The position numbers and the translations under genes are program-made. A stretch of 64,000 nt of DNA from Nucisporomicrobium flavum (GTDB lineage Bacteria > Actinomycetota > Actinomycetes > Mycobacteriales > Micromonosporaceae). The stretch's first letter is position 1. Every line of letters starts with the position of its first letter. Below, one piece after another: positions 1 through 7,806 of the stretch. The notes beneath the pieces are model-generated. The model saw only the letters and a list, made by a program, of their open reading frames with translations. It was not told the DNA's origin and ran no database searches. Where the stretch lies: NCBI RefSeq assembly GCF_016464385.1, contig NZ_JADMLH010000012.1, positions 62,001 to 126,000 of the forward strand, given 5' to 3'.

Positions 1-303
1 CACGATGTCGAAGCGGCCGTCGGGCAGCTCGGTGACCTGCCGCAGCTCGGCGGTGCACCCCACGTCGTAGAGCTCGCCCGTGGTGATCGCCGCTCCCGGG
101 GGCGCCTCGCCGTCGCTGTCGGCGGGGAGCGCCTCGGAGCCGTGCCGCAATGTCACGACGCCGAACTCATGCGGTTCGGCGTCGGTCGTGGCGACCAGGT
201 CGCGCACGAGCGTGCGATACCGCTCCTCGAAGATGTGCAGGGGCAGGACCAGGCCGGGGAAGAGCACCGTGCCCAGCGGGAAGACCGGGAGAATCGCGCC
301 CAC
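1..303 (-). CDS. LON substrate-binding-domain protein, 5' part only
   Basis: Read leftward, this is the first 101 codons of a protein that runs off the window edge. It starts MGAILPVFPLGTVLFPG and continues with LPLHIFEERYR and an acidic FGVV segment, the usual N-terminal pattern of the LON substrate-binding domain (LonN/PUA-like). Stand-alone bacterial proteins of this type lack the Lon ATPase and protease parts and have no settled function. I chose the GTG at 303 because the ATG a little upstream is in another frame. It is divergent from hisD with about 150 bp between them. The family call is fairly secure; total length cannot be seen. Confidence 0.8.
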   Translation of the reverse strand, partial: MGAILPVFPLGTVLFPGLVLPLHIFEERYRTLVRDLVATTDAEPHEFGVVTLRHGSEALPADSDGEAPPGAAITTGELYDVGCTAELRQVTELPDGRFDIV

Positions 304-452
304 GGCACGAGCGTATCGGCATGGTCGCTTTCCGCGCGCGTCCCGGAGCGGTGATCTTTGCCCCGGGCTTCGGCAAAAGCCGCATAGTCGCTCTTCTCAC
401 TGCCTGGAACCGCGGCGGGAGCCCGCGGGCGTCCCGGCCTAGACTTGTCGGC

Positions 453-1763
453 GTGCTGAATCGGATCGACCTGCGCGGCTCCCGCCGGGACCCGCGCGGT
501 CTGCTGCCCCGTGCCCAGCTCGACGTCTCCCAGGCCGTCGAGAAGATCCGCCCCGTCGTGGTGGCGGTCCGGGAGCATGGTTTCGCGGCGATCCGCGAGG
601 CCACCGAGAGATTCGACGGGGTACGCCTCGAGCGCCTGCGCGTGCCCGCCGAGGCGATCGCGGCCGCCGAGTCGTCCCTCGACCCCGACATCCGCGCCGC
701 GCTGCTGGTCTCCATCGAACGGGCCCGCAAGGTGCACGCCGACCAGCGCCGGACCGACACCACCACCCAGGTCGTGCCGGGCGGCACGGTGACCGAGCGC
801 TGGGTGCCGGTGTCCCGCGTCGGCCTGTACGTGCCGGGCGGGCTCGCCGTGCTCGCCTCCACCGTGGTGATGAACGTGGTCCCCGCCCAGGAGGCCGGCG
901 TCCGGTCGCTCGTCGTGGCCAGCCCGCCCCAGTCCTCGAACGGGGGTCTGCCGGACCCGACGATCCTCGGCGCCTGCGCGTTGCTCGGCGTCGACGAGGT
1001 GTACGCGGTCGGCGGCGCCCAGGCCATCGCGATGCTCGGCTACGGCTCCGACGGCGCCGACGAGACCGACCGGTGCGAGCCGGTCGACGTCATCACCGGC
1101 CCGGGCAACATCTGGGTCACCGCGGCGAAGCGCCTGCTGCAGGGCACCGTCGGCATCGACGCCGAGGCCGGGCCGACCGAGATCGCGATCCTCGCCGACG
1201 ACACCGCCTCGCCGGCGCACGTCGCCGCCGACCTGATCAGCCAGGCCGAGCACGACCCCCTCGCCGCCAGCGTGCTGGTCACCGATTCGCCCGAGCTGGC
1301 CGACGCGGTCGACGCGCAGCTGGCCGCGCAGGTGCCGGCCACCAAGCACGAGGCCCGGGTGCGCGAGGCGCTGGGCGGCACCCAGTCCGGCGTCGTGCTC
1401 GTCGACGACCTGGCGCAGGGCCTCGCGGTCGTGGACGCGTACGCCGCGGAGCACCTCGAGATCCAGACCCGCGACGCCCGCGAGTGGGCCATGCGGGTGC
1501 GCAACGCGGGGGCGATCTTCGTGGGGGCGTACTCGCCGGTGTCGCTGGGCGACTACGCGGCCGGCTCCAACCACGTGCTGCCCACCGCCGGCTGCGCCCG
1601 GCACTCCTCGGGCCTGTCCGTGCAGTCGTTCCTGCGCGGCATCCACGTCGTGGAGTACGACGAGGCCGCCCTGCGCGACGTCGCGCCGCACGTGGTGGCG
1701 CTCGCCAACGCCGAGGACCTGCCCGCGCACGGCCAGGCCGTGACGGCCCGGTTCGCGTCGTGA
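453..1763 (+). CDS. hisD: Histidinol dehydrogenase
   Basis: HisD carries out the last two steps of histidine synthesis, oxidising L-histidinol to L-histidine with two NAD+, as a zinc-dependent cytoplasmic enzyme. The 436-residue length is normal for the family. Visible marks are GPGNIWVTAAK near residue 215, SQAEHDP near 263 with the Gln and His expected at the zinc/catalytic site, and GSNHVLPT near 369. The GTG start at 453 is preceded by TAGACT at 440-445, a reasonable -10 element only 7 bp away, so the mRNA may be leaderless. It leads the his operon and its TGA overlaps the GTG of hisC. Confidence 0.97.
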   Translation: MLNRIDLRGSRRDPRGLLPRAQLDVSQAVEKIRPVVVAVREHGFAAIREATERFDGVRLERLRVPAEAIAAAESSLDPDIRAALLVSIERARKVHADQRRTDTTTQVVPGGTVTERWVPVSRVGLYVPGGLAVLASTVVMNVVPAQEAGVRSLVVASPPQSSNGGLPDPTILGACALLGVDEVYAVGGAQAIAMLGYGSDGADETDRCEPVDVITGPGNIWVTAAKRLLQGTVGIDAEAGPTEIAILADDTASPAHVAADLISQAEHDPLAASVLVTDSPELADAVDAQLAAQVPATKHEARVREALGGTQSGVVLVDDLAQGLAVVDAYAAEHLEIQTRDAREWAMRVRNAGAIFVGAYSPVSLGDYAAGSNHVLPTAGCARHSSGLSVQSFLRGIHVVEYDEAALRDVAPHVVALANAEDLPAHGQAVTARFAS

Positions 1764-2836
1764 CCACCGTTGACGACCTGCCGATCCGCGACGACCTGCG
1801 GGGCAAGTCGCCGTACGGCGCGCCCCAGCTCGACGTCGCGGTGCGGCTGAACACCAACGAGAACTCGTACGCGGTGCCCGACGTGGTGGTGGACGAGATC
1901 GCCAAGGCGGTCCAGGCCGAGCTGCGCGACCTCAACCGCTACCCCGACCGCGACGCCGTCGCCCTGCGGACCGACCTCGCGGACTACCTGGGCCACGGGC
2001 TCACCACCGCGAACGTGTGGGCGGCCAACGGCTCCAACGAGGTGCAGCAGCAGCTGCTGCAGGCGTTCGGCGGACCGGGCCGTACGGCACTCGGCTTCGG
2101 CCCGTCGTACTCGATGCACCCGCTGCTCGCGGCCGGCACCGGCACCCGCTGGATCGGCGCGCTGCGCGACCCCGACTTCGGGCTCACCCCCGGCGCGGCC
2201 GTCGCGCAGCTCGAGCAGCACCGGCCCGACCTCGTGTTCCTCTGCTCGCCGAACAACCCGACCGGCACCGCGCTCGACCCGTCGGTGATCGACGCGGTCC
2301 TCGGCGTGGCGACGGGCATGGTGCTGGTCGACGAGGCGTACTTCGAGTTCGCTCGCCCCGGCACGCCCAGCGCGCTGGAGCTGCTGCCCAACCACCCGCG
2401 CCTCGTGGTGACGCGGACCATGAGCAAGGCGTTCGGGTTCGCCGGCGGCCGCCTCGGCTACCTCGCCGCGGACCCCGCCGTCGTCGACGCCGTCCAGCTC
2501 GTACGGCTGCCGTACCACCTGTCCAGCCTGACGCAGGCGGCCGCGCGCGCCGCTGTCGCCCAGCGCGACGCCCTGCTCGCGGCCGTGGAGGCCATCAAGG
2601 AGCAGCGCGACCGCATCGTGTCGACGCTGCGCTCGCGCGGCGTCCGCGTGGCCGACAGCGACGCCAACTTCGTGCTGTTCGAGGCGGGCGCCGACCAGAA
2701 AGTGGTCTGGCAGGCGTTCCTGGACCGCGGGGTGCTCATCCGCGACGTCGGCCTCGCCGGCTGGCTGCGCGTGACCGCGGGCACCGAGACCGAGACATCC
2801 GCCTTCCTGACCGCCGCCGAGGAGATCCTGTCGTGA
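1760..2836 (+). CDS. hisC: Histidinol-phosphate aminotransferase
   Basis: A PLP-dependent fold-type I aminotransferase that converts imidazole acetol phosphate to histidinol phosphate using glutamate. The 358-residue protein shows LNTNENSY near the N-terminus, SPNNPTG near residue 164, DEAYFEF, and TMSKAFGFAGGR, whose lysine (about 223) should hold the PLP. It begins with GTG inside the hisD stop (GTGA overlap) and ends the same way with hisB, so translation is probably coupled. Position between hisD and hisB makes the histidine role secure, although such enzymes can also act on aromatic amino acids. Confidence 0.97.
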   Translation: MTTVDDLPIRDDLRGKSPYGAPQLDVAVRLNTNENSYAVPDVVVDEIAKAVQAELRDLNRYPDRDAVALRTDLADYLGHGLTTANVWAANGSNEVQQQLLQAFGGPGRTALGFGPSYSMHPLLAAGTGTRWIGALRDPDFGLTPGAAVAQLEQHRPDLVFLCSPNNPTGTALDPSVIDAVLGVATGMVLVDEAYFEFARPGTPSALELLPNHPRLVVTRTMSKAFGFAGGRLGYLAADPAVVDAVQLVRLPYHLSSLTQAAARAAVAQRDALLAAVEAIKEQRDRIVSTLRSRGVRVADSDANFVLFEAGADQKVVWQAFLDRGVLIRDVGLAGWLRVTAGTETETSAFLTAAEEILS

Positions 2837-3444
2837 GCCGCACCGCGCGCGTCGAACGCGTCACCAACGAGACCAAGGTCCTCGTCGAGATCGACCTCGA
2901 CGGCACCGGCAAGGGCGACCTCGCCACCGGCGTCGGCTTCTACGACCACATGCTCAACCAGCTGGCCAAGCACGGCGGCTTCGACCTCACCGTCCGCACC
3001 GAGGGCGACCTGGAGATCGACGCCCACCACACCATGGAGGACACGGCGATCGCGCTGGGCGAGGCGTTCGCGCGGGCGCTCGGCGACAAGGCCGGCATCC
3101 GGCGGTACGGCTCCGCCACGATCCCCATGGACGAGGTGCTGTGCCGCGCCGCCGTCGACCTGTCCGGCCGGCCGTACGTGGTGCACGACGAGCCGGAGCT
3201 GGCGCCGTACATCGGGCCGGTCTACCCGACGAGCATGACCCGGCACATCTTCGAGTCGTTCGGCCACACCGCCAAGGTGACGCTGCACGTCAGCGTGCTG
3301 CGCGCGGCCCGGGACGGCGGCCGGCCCGACGCCCACCACGTCGTCGAGGCGCAGTTCAAGGCCTTCTCCCGGGCGCTGCGCGAGGCCGTGGAGATCGACC
3401 CGCGCAACGCCGGGGCGCTGCCGTCCACCAAGGGCGTGCTGTGA
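2833..3444 (+). CDS. hisB: Imidazoleglycerol-phosphate dehydratase
   Basis: Catalyses the Mn-dependent dehydration of imidazoleglycerol phosphate to imidazole acetol phosphate. At 203 residues this is the monofunctional form; there is no histidinol-phosphatase domain as in the fused enterobacterial HisB. Metal-site signatures are FYDHMLNQLAKHGGFD, DAHHTMEDTAIALGEAF and the repeat-like DAHHVVEAQFKAF near the C-terminus. GTG start overlaps the hisC stop. Its own stop overlaps the start of a small membrane-protein gene, so it is inside the same transcription unit. Confidence 0.97.
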   Translation: MSRTARVERVTNETKVLVEIDLDGTGKGDLATGVGFYDHMLNQLAKHGGFDLTVRTEGDLEIDAHHTMEDTAIALGEAFARALGDKAGIRRYGSATIPMDEVLCRAAVDLSGRPYVVHDEPELAPYIGPVYPTSMTRHIFESFGHTAKVTLHVSVLRAARDGGRPDAHHVVEAQFKAFSRALREAVEIDPRNAGALPSTKGVL

Positions 3445-3614
3445 GCAGCATCGTCCCGGTCCTGCTCCTGGCCGTCGCCGGCATCCTGGTCGGCGGGGTC
3501 GTCTCGCTGGCCCGGCAGGGCGCCAGCAGGTTCTCGATCGGGCTCGTCGCCGTGCTCGCGCTGCTGGCCCTGGCCGGCGGGGTGCTGTGGCTGATCCCGG
3601 GGGACAACACATGA
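3441..3614 (+). CDS. 57-aa two-helix membrane protein inside the his operon
   Basis: A short reading frame with GTG overlapping the hisB stop and its TGA overlapping the hisH ATG, which fixes both ends by translational coupling. The product is almost entirely two hydrophobic segments, VPVLLLAVAGILVGGVVSLA and FSIGLVAVLALLALAGGVLWL, separated by the short polar stretch RQGASR. It has no catalytic motif. I do not recognise a named family. The tight overlaps on both sides argue that it is a real gene and not a chance frame; the role is unknown. Confidence 0.75.
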   Translation: MSSIVPVLLLAVAGILVGGVVSLARQGASRFSIGLVAVLALLALAGGVLWLIPGDNT

Positions 3615-4231
3615 GCAGCGTGGTGATCCTCGACTACGGGTCGGGCAACCTGCGCTCCGCCGAGCGTGCGGTGGCGCGTACCGGAGCCGACGTTACCGTG
3701 ACCGACGACCTGGCCGCGGCCGCCGACGCGGACGGCCTGGTCGTCCCGGGCGTCGGTGCGTACGCCGCGTGCATGGCGGGCATCGAGAAGCTCGGCGCGG
3801 GGCCGGTGATCGCCGCACGCGTCGCCGCCGGCCGCCCGGTCCTGGGCATCTGTGTCGGCATGCAGATCCTCTTCGAGACCGGCGTCGAGCACGGCGTCGA
3901 GACCCGCGGCCTGGGCCTGCTGCCCGGCGCCGTGACGAAGCTCGCCGCGCGCCGGATCCCGCACATGGGCTGGAACACGGTCTCCGTGCCGGCGGAGTCC
4001 GTGCTGCTCGGCGGGCTTCCGGAGGACACCCGGTTCTACTTCGTGCATTCGTACGCGGCGCAGAACCTCGACGCGCTGTCCGAGGCGGGTGCCACGGTGA
4101 CGACGGCCGCACACGACGGGCCGTTCGCCGCGGTGGTGGAGCACGGGGCCCTGTCGGCCGCGCAGTTCCACCCCGAGAAGTCCGCCGACGCCGGGTACGC
4201 GCTGCTGCGCACCTGGGTCTCCCGGCTGTGA
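3611..4231 (+). CDS. hisH: Imidazole glycerol phosphate synthase, glutaminase subunit
   Basis: HisH releases ammonia from glutamine and passes it to HisF, together forming imidazole glycerol phosphate and AICAR. The 206-residue class I amidotransferase has LDYGSGNLRS at the N-terminus, the nucleophile elbow GICVGMQIL (Cys near residue 81), FVHSYAA, and HPEKS with the His/Glu of the triad. The ATG at 3611 overlaps the stop of the preceding small gene; an in-frame ATG 24 bp upstream is unlikely because it lies inside that gene. Its partner hisF is at 5356. Confidence 0.96.
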   Translation: MSSVVILDYGSGNLRSAERAVARTGADVTVTDDLAAAADADGLVVPGVGAYAACMAGIEKLGAGPVIAARVAAGRPVLGICVGMQILFETGVEHGVETRGLGLLPGAVTKLAARRIPHMGWNTVSVPAESVLLGGLPEDTRFYFVHSYAAQNLDALSEAGATVTTAAHDGPFAAVVEHGALSAAQFHPEKSADAGYALLRTWVSRL

Positions 4232-4278
4232 CCCGGCACCGCGTCGTGGCGCGTCGCGCAGTCGCCGGGGCGTGACCG

Positions 4279-4593
4279 GTGTCCAAGGAGAGAGCGAGGC
4301 GGCGGGCCGAACGGCTCGTGGTCCTGGAGAAGGAGAAGGCCGCCCGGGCCCGCAAGGTCGCCCGCCGGCAGCGCCGCCGCGCCCTCGTCCGCCGGCTCAC
4401 GCCGCAGCGCCGCAGCTCCGGGCGCCTGCACCGGCGCAGCCGCACCCAGCGGGCCGGCATCGTCGTCATCCCGCTGGCGGCCGCGGCCCTCGTCTGGTTC
4501 CTCGTCCCGGAGCTCGCGCTCCGGCTGGTCCTCATCGCCATGATCGTGCTTGTCCTGCCGGCCCTGGTCGTCGTGGTCCTCGGCCGCCGGTAG
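4279..4593 (+). CDS. 104-aa basic membrane-anchored protein between hisH and hisA
   Basis: The first 55 residues are extremely rich in Arg and Lys (MSKERARRRAERLVVLEKEK, then ARKVARRQRRR), followed by two hydrophobic segments (IVVIPLAAAALVWFLV and LVLIAMIVLVLPALVVVVL). The arrangement suggests a cytoplasmic positively charged head on a hairpin anchor. It sits in the his operon 47 bp after hisH. A GTG at 4279 is the start used here. I recognise no named family and infer no enzymatic function; the charge pattern would suit contact with nucleic acid or acidic lipid, but that is speculation. Confidence 0.7.
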   Translation: MSKERARRRAERLVVLEKEKAARARKVARRQRRRALVRRLTPQRRSSGRLHRRSRTQRAGIVVIPLAAAALVWFLVPELALRLVLIAMIVLVLPALVVVVLGRR

Positions 4594-4619
4594 CCCTTCT
4601 CATCCCTGGGAGTTTCGCC

Positions 4620-5345
4620 GTGACCCTTGCCCTGCTGCCCGCTGTCGACGTCGCCGACGGCCAGGCGGTGCGCCTCGTCCAGGGCGCCGCCGGCTCCGAG
4701 ACCGGCTACGGCGACCCCCTGGAGGCCGCGCTCGCCTGGCAGAACGACGGTGCCGACTGGGTGCACCTCGTCGACCTCGACGCCGCCTTCGGCCGCGGCT
4801 CCAACGCCGCCCTGCTCGCCGAGGTGGTCGGCCGCCTCGACGTCAAGGTGGAGCTCTCCGGCGGCATCCGCGACGACGAGTCGCTGCGCGCGGCGCTCGG
4901 CACCGGCGCCGCCCGGGTCAACATCGGCACGGCCGCCCTCGAGGACCCCGAGTGGTGCGACCGGATCTGCGGCGAGTACGGCGACCGCGTCGCCATCGGG
5001 CTGGACGTGCGCGGCCGTACGCTGTCGGCCCGCGGCTGGACCCGCGACGGCGGCGACCTGTACGAGGTCCTCGAACGCCTCGACAAGGCCGGCGCGGCCC
5101 GGTACGTGGTCACCGACATCACCAAGGACGGCACCATGAAGGGGCCCAACCTGGAGCTGCTCCGCGAGGTGTGCGCCCGTACGCCCGCCCCGGTCATCGC
5201 CAGCGGCGGTGTCTCCACCCTGGACGACCTGCGCGCGCTGGCGACCCTCGAACCGGTCGGCGTCGAGGGCGTGATCGCGGGCAAGGCCCTCTACGCGGGC
5301 GCGTTCACGGTCGCCGAGGCGCTCGCCGTCCTCGCGTCTCGATAG
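4620..5345 (+). CDS. priA: Bifunctional HisA/TrpF-type phosphoribosyl isomerase
   Basis: A (beta-alpha)8-barrel isomerase of 241 residues. The catalytic aspartates are visible in LPAVDVADG and in TDITKDGTMKG, with the phosphate loops SGGIRD and ASGGVS. In actinobacteria the HisA orthologue PriA also does the TrpF step (phosphoribosylanthranilate isomerisation), using an Arg and Trp on a flexible loop; here SARGWTRDGG has that Arg-Gly-Trp. The trp genes at 35963-41511 include no trpF, which supports the dual role. The GTG at 4620 opens MTLALLPAVD. Dual specificity is inferred, not shown. Confidence 0.93.
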   Translation: MTLALLPAVDVADGQAVRLVQGAAGSETGYGDPLEAALAWQNDGADWVHLVDLDAAFGRGSNAALLAEVVGRLDVKVELSGGIRDDESLRAALGTGAARVNIGTAALEDPEWCDRICGEYGDRVAIGLDVRGRTLSARGWTRDGGDLYEVLERLDKAGAARYVVTDITKDGTMKGPNLELLREVCARTPAPVIASGGVSTLDDLRALATLEPVGVEGVIAGKALYAGAFTVAEALAVLASR

Positions 5346-5355
5346 GGAGCACACC

Positions 5356-6132
5356 ATGACTGTGGCGGTACGCGTCATCCCCTGTCTCGACGTCGACGCG
5401 GGGCGCGTGGTCAAGGGCGTCAACTTCCTCGACCTGCGCGACGCCGGCGACCCCGTGGAGCTCGGCGCGGCGTACGACGCGGCCGGCGCGGACGAGCTGA
5501 CCTTTCTGGACGTGACCGCGTCCTCGGACGACCGCGGCACGATGCTCGACGTGGTACGCCGTACGGCCGAATCGGTCTTCATCCCGCTCACCGTGGGCGG
5601 CGGGGTCCGCTCGGTCGACAACGTCGACACGCTCCTGCGCGCGGGCGCCGACAAGGTGGGCGTCAACACGGCGGCCATTCACCGCCCCGAGCTGATCTCC
5701 GAGATCGCCGACCGCTTCGGCAACCAGGTCCTCGTGCTCTCCCTGGACGTACGCCGGGTGCCGGCCGGTACCGGGCCGGGCCACCCGAGCGGCTGGGAGG
5801 TCACCACCCACGGCGGCCGCAAGAGCGCCGGCCTGGACGCGGTCGAGTGGGCGCGCCGCGTCGCCGAGCTGGGCGCGGGCGAGATCCTGCTGAACTCGAT
5901 GGACGCGGACGGCACCAAGGCGGGCTTCGACCTGGAGCTGATCTCGGCGGTGCGGGCGGTCGTGGACATCCCGGTGATCGCCAGCGGGGGCGCGGGGCGC
6001 GTCGAGCACTTCCCGCCGGCGGTGGCGGCGGGCGCGGACGCGGTGCTGGCGGCGAGCGTCTTCCACTTCGGAGAGCTCACCATCGGCGAGGTGAAGGAGA
6101 GCCTGCGGGCGGCCGGCAACCCGGTCCGCTGA
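5356..6132 (+). CDS. hisF: Imidazole glycerol phosphate synthase, cyclase subunit
   Basis: The cyclase barrel that uses ammonia from HisH. The 258-residue protein begins MTVAVRVIPCLDVDAGRVV, which holds the first catalytic aspartate, and has VGGGVRS, LSLDVRR (second catalytic aspartate region), LNSMDADGTKAG and ASGGAG phosphate-binding loops. It starts 10 bp after priA, with AGGGAG just before the ATG. It closes the upstream his cluster. In many actinobacteria hisI follows directly; here hisI lies 29 kb away at 35571. Confidence 0.97.
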   Translation: MTVAVRVIPCLDVDAGRVVKGVNFLDLRDAGDPVELGAAYDAAGADELTFLDVTASSDDRGTMLDVVRRTAESVFIPLTVGGGVRSVDNVDTLLRAGADKVGVNTAAIHRPELISEIADRFGNQVLVLSLDVRRVPAGTGPGHPSGWEVTTHGGRKSAGLDAVEWARRVAELGAGEILLNSMDADGTKAGFDLELISAVRAVVDIPVIASGGAGRVEHFPPAVAAGADAVLAASVFHFGELTIGEVKESLRAAGNPVR

Positions 6133-6300
6133 CCGGCGCCCGGCCGGTGGCGGCCCGGCCAGCGGCGGCATGGCCAGCGGCGGTCCGGTCTGGCCTGGCC
6201 TGGCCTGGCCGCACGGTCCGCCCGCGCGACCCGCCCGCAGGGTCAGCCCGTGCGACCCGCCCGTGCGACCCGCGCGAGCACGCGGCGCGGTGCGGGCTGC
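6133..6300. repeat. Gene-free spacer with short GC-rich repeats
   Basis: Between the end of hisF and the end of the convergent hypothetical gene. It holds a perfect run of four TGGCC units at 6191-6210, preceded by GGCCAGCGGCGG-like copies, then two copies of GTGCGACCCGCCC-type sequence at about 6248-6270. I see no reading frame, and no clear hairpin with a T-tract, so the way the his transcript ends is not evident here. Confidence 0.5.
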
Positions 6301-6729
6301 TCAGCGGCCGTCGGCCAGTCGTAGGGAGTATTCGCGGACGGCGGCGTTGTAGGTCTTCTCGTCCAGCTTCCAGTCCGACTCGCCCGGCGTGGCCGCCCGG
6401 TTCAGCTGCGTCTGGAGGGTGACGACCGCCGAGGACAGGCCGCTGAACGGCCGGGTCCGCCACAGCTGCTCGCCCGCGGGTGCCACCTCGACCAGGTCAT
6501 CATCGACGGTGAGCAGGCCGGCGCCCGCGAGGCGGCGTACCGATTCCTCCAGCTCGGAACGGCTGGGGACGCTGTGGTGCAGGAAGTCCGCGGCCGCGAG
6601 CACGTCGGCCAGGCTCGCGCCGGTCACCGGGAGGGCGGCGTGCAGCGCGCGGTCCCTCTCCAGGCGCTCGGCGATCACCGCGGACACGAAGATCCAAGCG
6701 TCGTTCCAGTGCCAGCCGCCAGCCCCCAT
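6301..6729 (-). CDS. Hypothetical protein, 142 aa
   Basis: Starts MGAGGWHWNDAWIFVSAVIA; an ATG 57 bp further upstream is in frame but gives an unlikely His/Cys-rich leader. The middle has LADVLAAADFLHHSVPSRSE and LEESVRRLAGAGLLTVDDDL, which reads like a small winged-helix domain (helices, then a short beta wing with acidic residues). No catalytic motif, membrane span or signal peptide is visible. It is convergent with hisF and has no operon partner. I do not recognise the family; a DNA-binding role is a guess from the helix pattern only. Confidence 0.65.
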   Translation of the reverse strand: MGAGGWHWNDAWIFVSAVIAERLERDRALHAALPVTGASLADVLAAADFLHHSVPSRSELEESVRRLAGAGLLTVDDDLVEVAPAGEQLWRTRPFSGLSSAVVTLQTQLNRAATPGESDWKLDEKTYNAAVREYSLRLADGR

Positions 6730-7057
6730 GCCGCAATGATGCCGCCTGCAACCGGAACCGGGAAGCACATGTGTCGCTATGATCACCGAGCTGTGTCCGG
6801 ACGGCCGGACATTTCACCCCCCGCCGCCCGGTCCACCCAGGACGATGTCACCCGACCGGTGCCCCGGCGACCGTCCCGGCCGGGCGCGCGCCGCCGCCAC
6901 GGACCGGAGACGGGTCCGTCGGCCCGGAGAGAACCGATTTAGCGGCAGCGCCAGCGCCAAGGCCATTCAGCAGGGGACGCGCGGCGCCAGGCCGGCTCGG
7001 CCGGGACGTGGCGCCGGCGCTGCGGGCCGCCCGGTGCGAGGCCTGGCCCGCCGCCGG
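6730..7057. other. Gene-free interval of 328 bp
   Basis: Between the start of the hypothetical gene and the end of yczE. Open frames here are long only because the GC content removes stops; their products are Arg/Pro/Gly-rich with no recognisable domain. The part next to 6730 should contain the promoter of the hypothetical gene. GTCCGGACGGCCGGAC at 6795-6810 is a small inverted repeat. I see no RNA gene or mobile-element end. Confidence 0.4.
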
Positions 7058-7714
7058 TCAGGCCACCGCCGGAACGACCTGCCCCACGGCCTCCCGCCGC
7101 CGCACCGCGAACATCGGCATGAAGACCTGCACCAGCGGCCCGATCCCGAGCGCGTACGCGACCGTGCCGATGCCCACCGTCCCGCCGAGCAGGAAGCCGA
7201 TGGCCAGCACCAGCACCTCGATGCTCGTACGCACCAGCCGGATCGACAGCCGCGGGAACCGGTTGACCAGCCCCGTCATCAGCCCGTCGCGGGGTCCCGG
7301 GCCGAAGTGGGCGCCGATGTACATGGCCGTGGCGATGGCGTTGACGACGATGCCGACCACCAGGTACGTGATGCGGATCGCGAGGCCTTCGCCGGGGGAG
7401 AGCACCGCCAGCGCGGCGTCGACGACGAAGCCGATGACGACGAGGTTGGCGATCGTGCCGAAGCCCGGGCGCTGGCGCAGCGGGATCCAGAGCAGCAGGA
7501 TCGGGATGCCGGTGAGGATCACCACCCAGCCGAAGCTGAGCCCGGTGGCCTTCGACACACCCTGGTGGAAGACGTCCCACGAGGTGAGCCCGAGCCCCGA
7601 CTCCACCATGAAGGCCATGCTTATCCCGTACAGGATCAGACCCGCGAAGAGCTGACTGGTACGGCGGAAGAGCCGGCGGTCCGCGGTGGCAAGGTGGTTG
7701 CTTCGGTTCGTCAT
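7058..7714 (-). CDS. yczE: YczE/YitT-type integral membrane protein
   Basis: A 218-residue membrane protein with about five hydrophobic segments (LFAGLILYGISMAFMV, WVVILTGIPILLLWIPL, ITYLVVGIVVNAIATAMYIG, EVLVLAIGFLLGG among them) and the family-like GLGLTSWDVFHQG and GPGPRDGLMTGL segments. The start ATG at 7714 opens MTNRSNHL; an ATG 21 bp upstream is possible. It is divergent from a MocR gene 59 bp away. That yczE-mocR pairing is the known arrangement for YczE proteins, whose transported molecule is not established. Regulation is probably by the neighbour through the GCCAAT boxes between them. Confidence 0.85.
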   Translation of the reverse strand: MTNRSNHLATADRRLFRRTSQLFAGLILYGISMAFMVESGLGLTSWDVFHQGVSKATGLSFGWVVILTGIPILLLWIPLRQRPGFGTIANLVVIGFVVDAALAVLSPGEGLAIRITYLVVGIVVNAIATAMYIGAHFGPGPRDGLMTGLVNRFPRLSIRLVRTSIEVLVLAIGFLLGGTVGIGTVAYALGIGPLVQVFMPMFAVRRREAVGQVVPAVA

Positions 7715-7728
7715 GAGTGCCACTCTGA

Positions 7729-7806
7729 AGGCCAATTGGACGGGCTGCGAGAGCCAATTTCCCGGAGGTGGCTGTGACGACGTCGGTACGGGGAGGCCAA
7801 TTGGCG
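7729..7806. promoter_or_regulatory. Three GCCAAT boxes between yczE and its MocR gene
   Basis: GCCAATT occurs three times in the same orientation, starting at 7731, 7753 and 7796. Two copies are in the palindromic form GGCCAATTGG. The spacings of 22 and 43 bp are about two and four helical turns. The third copy is inside the first codons of the MocR gene. Direct repeats spaced by helical turns are the usual form of MocR operators. The same motif recurs before the APC permease at 23464-23512. Confidence 0.65.

Noticed and set aside
6779..7777. A 332-codon plus-strand frame over the gene-free interval and yczE
   Set aside because: Product is low-complexity and mostly antisense to yczE, which has clear membrane helices.
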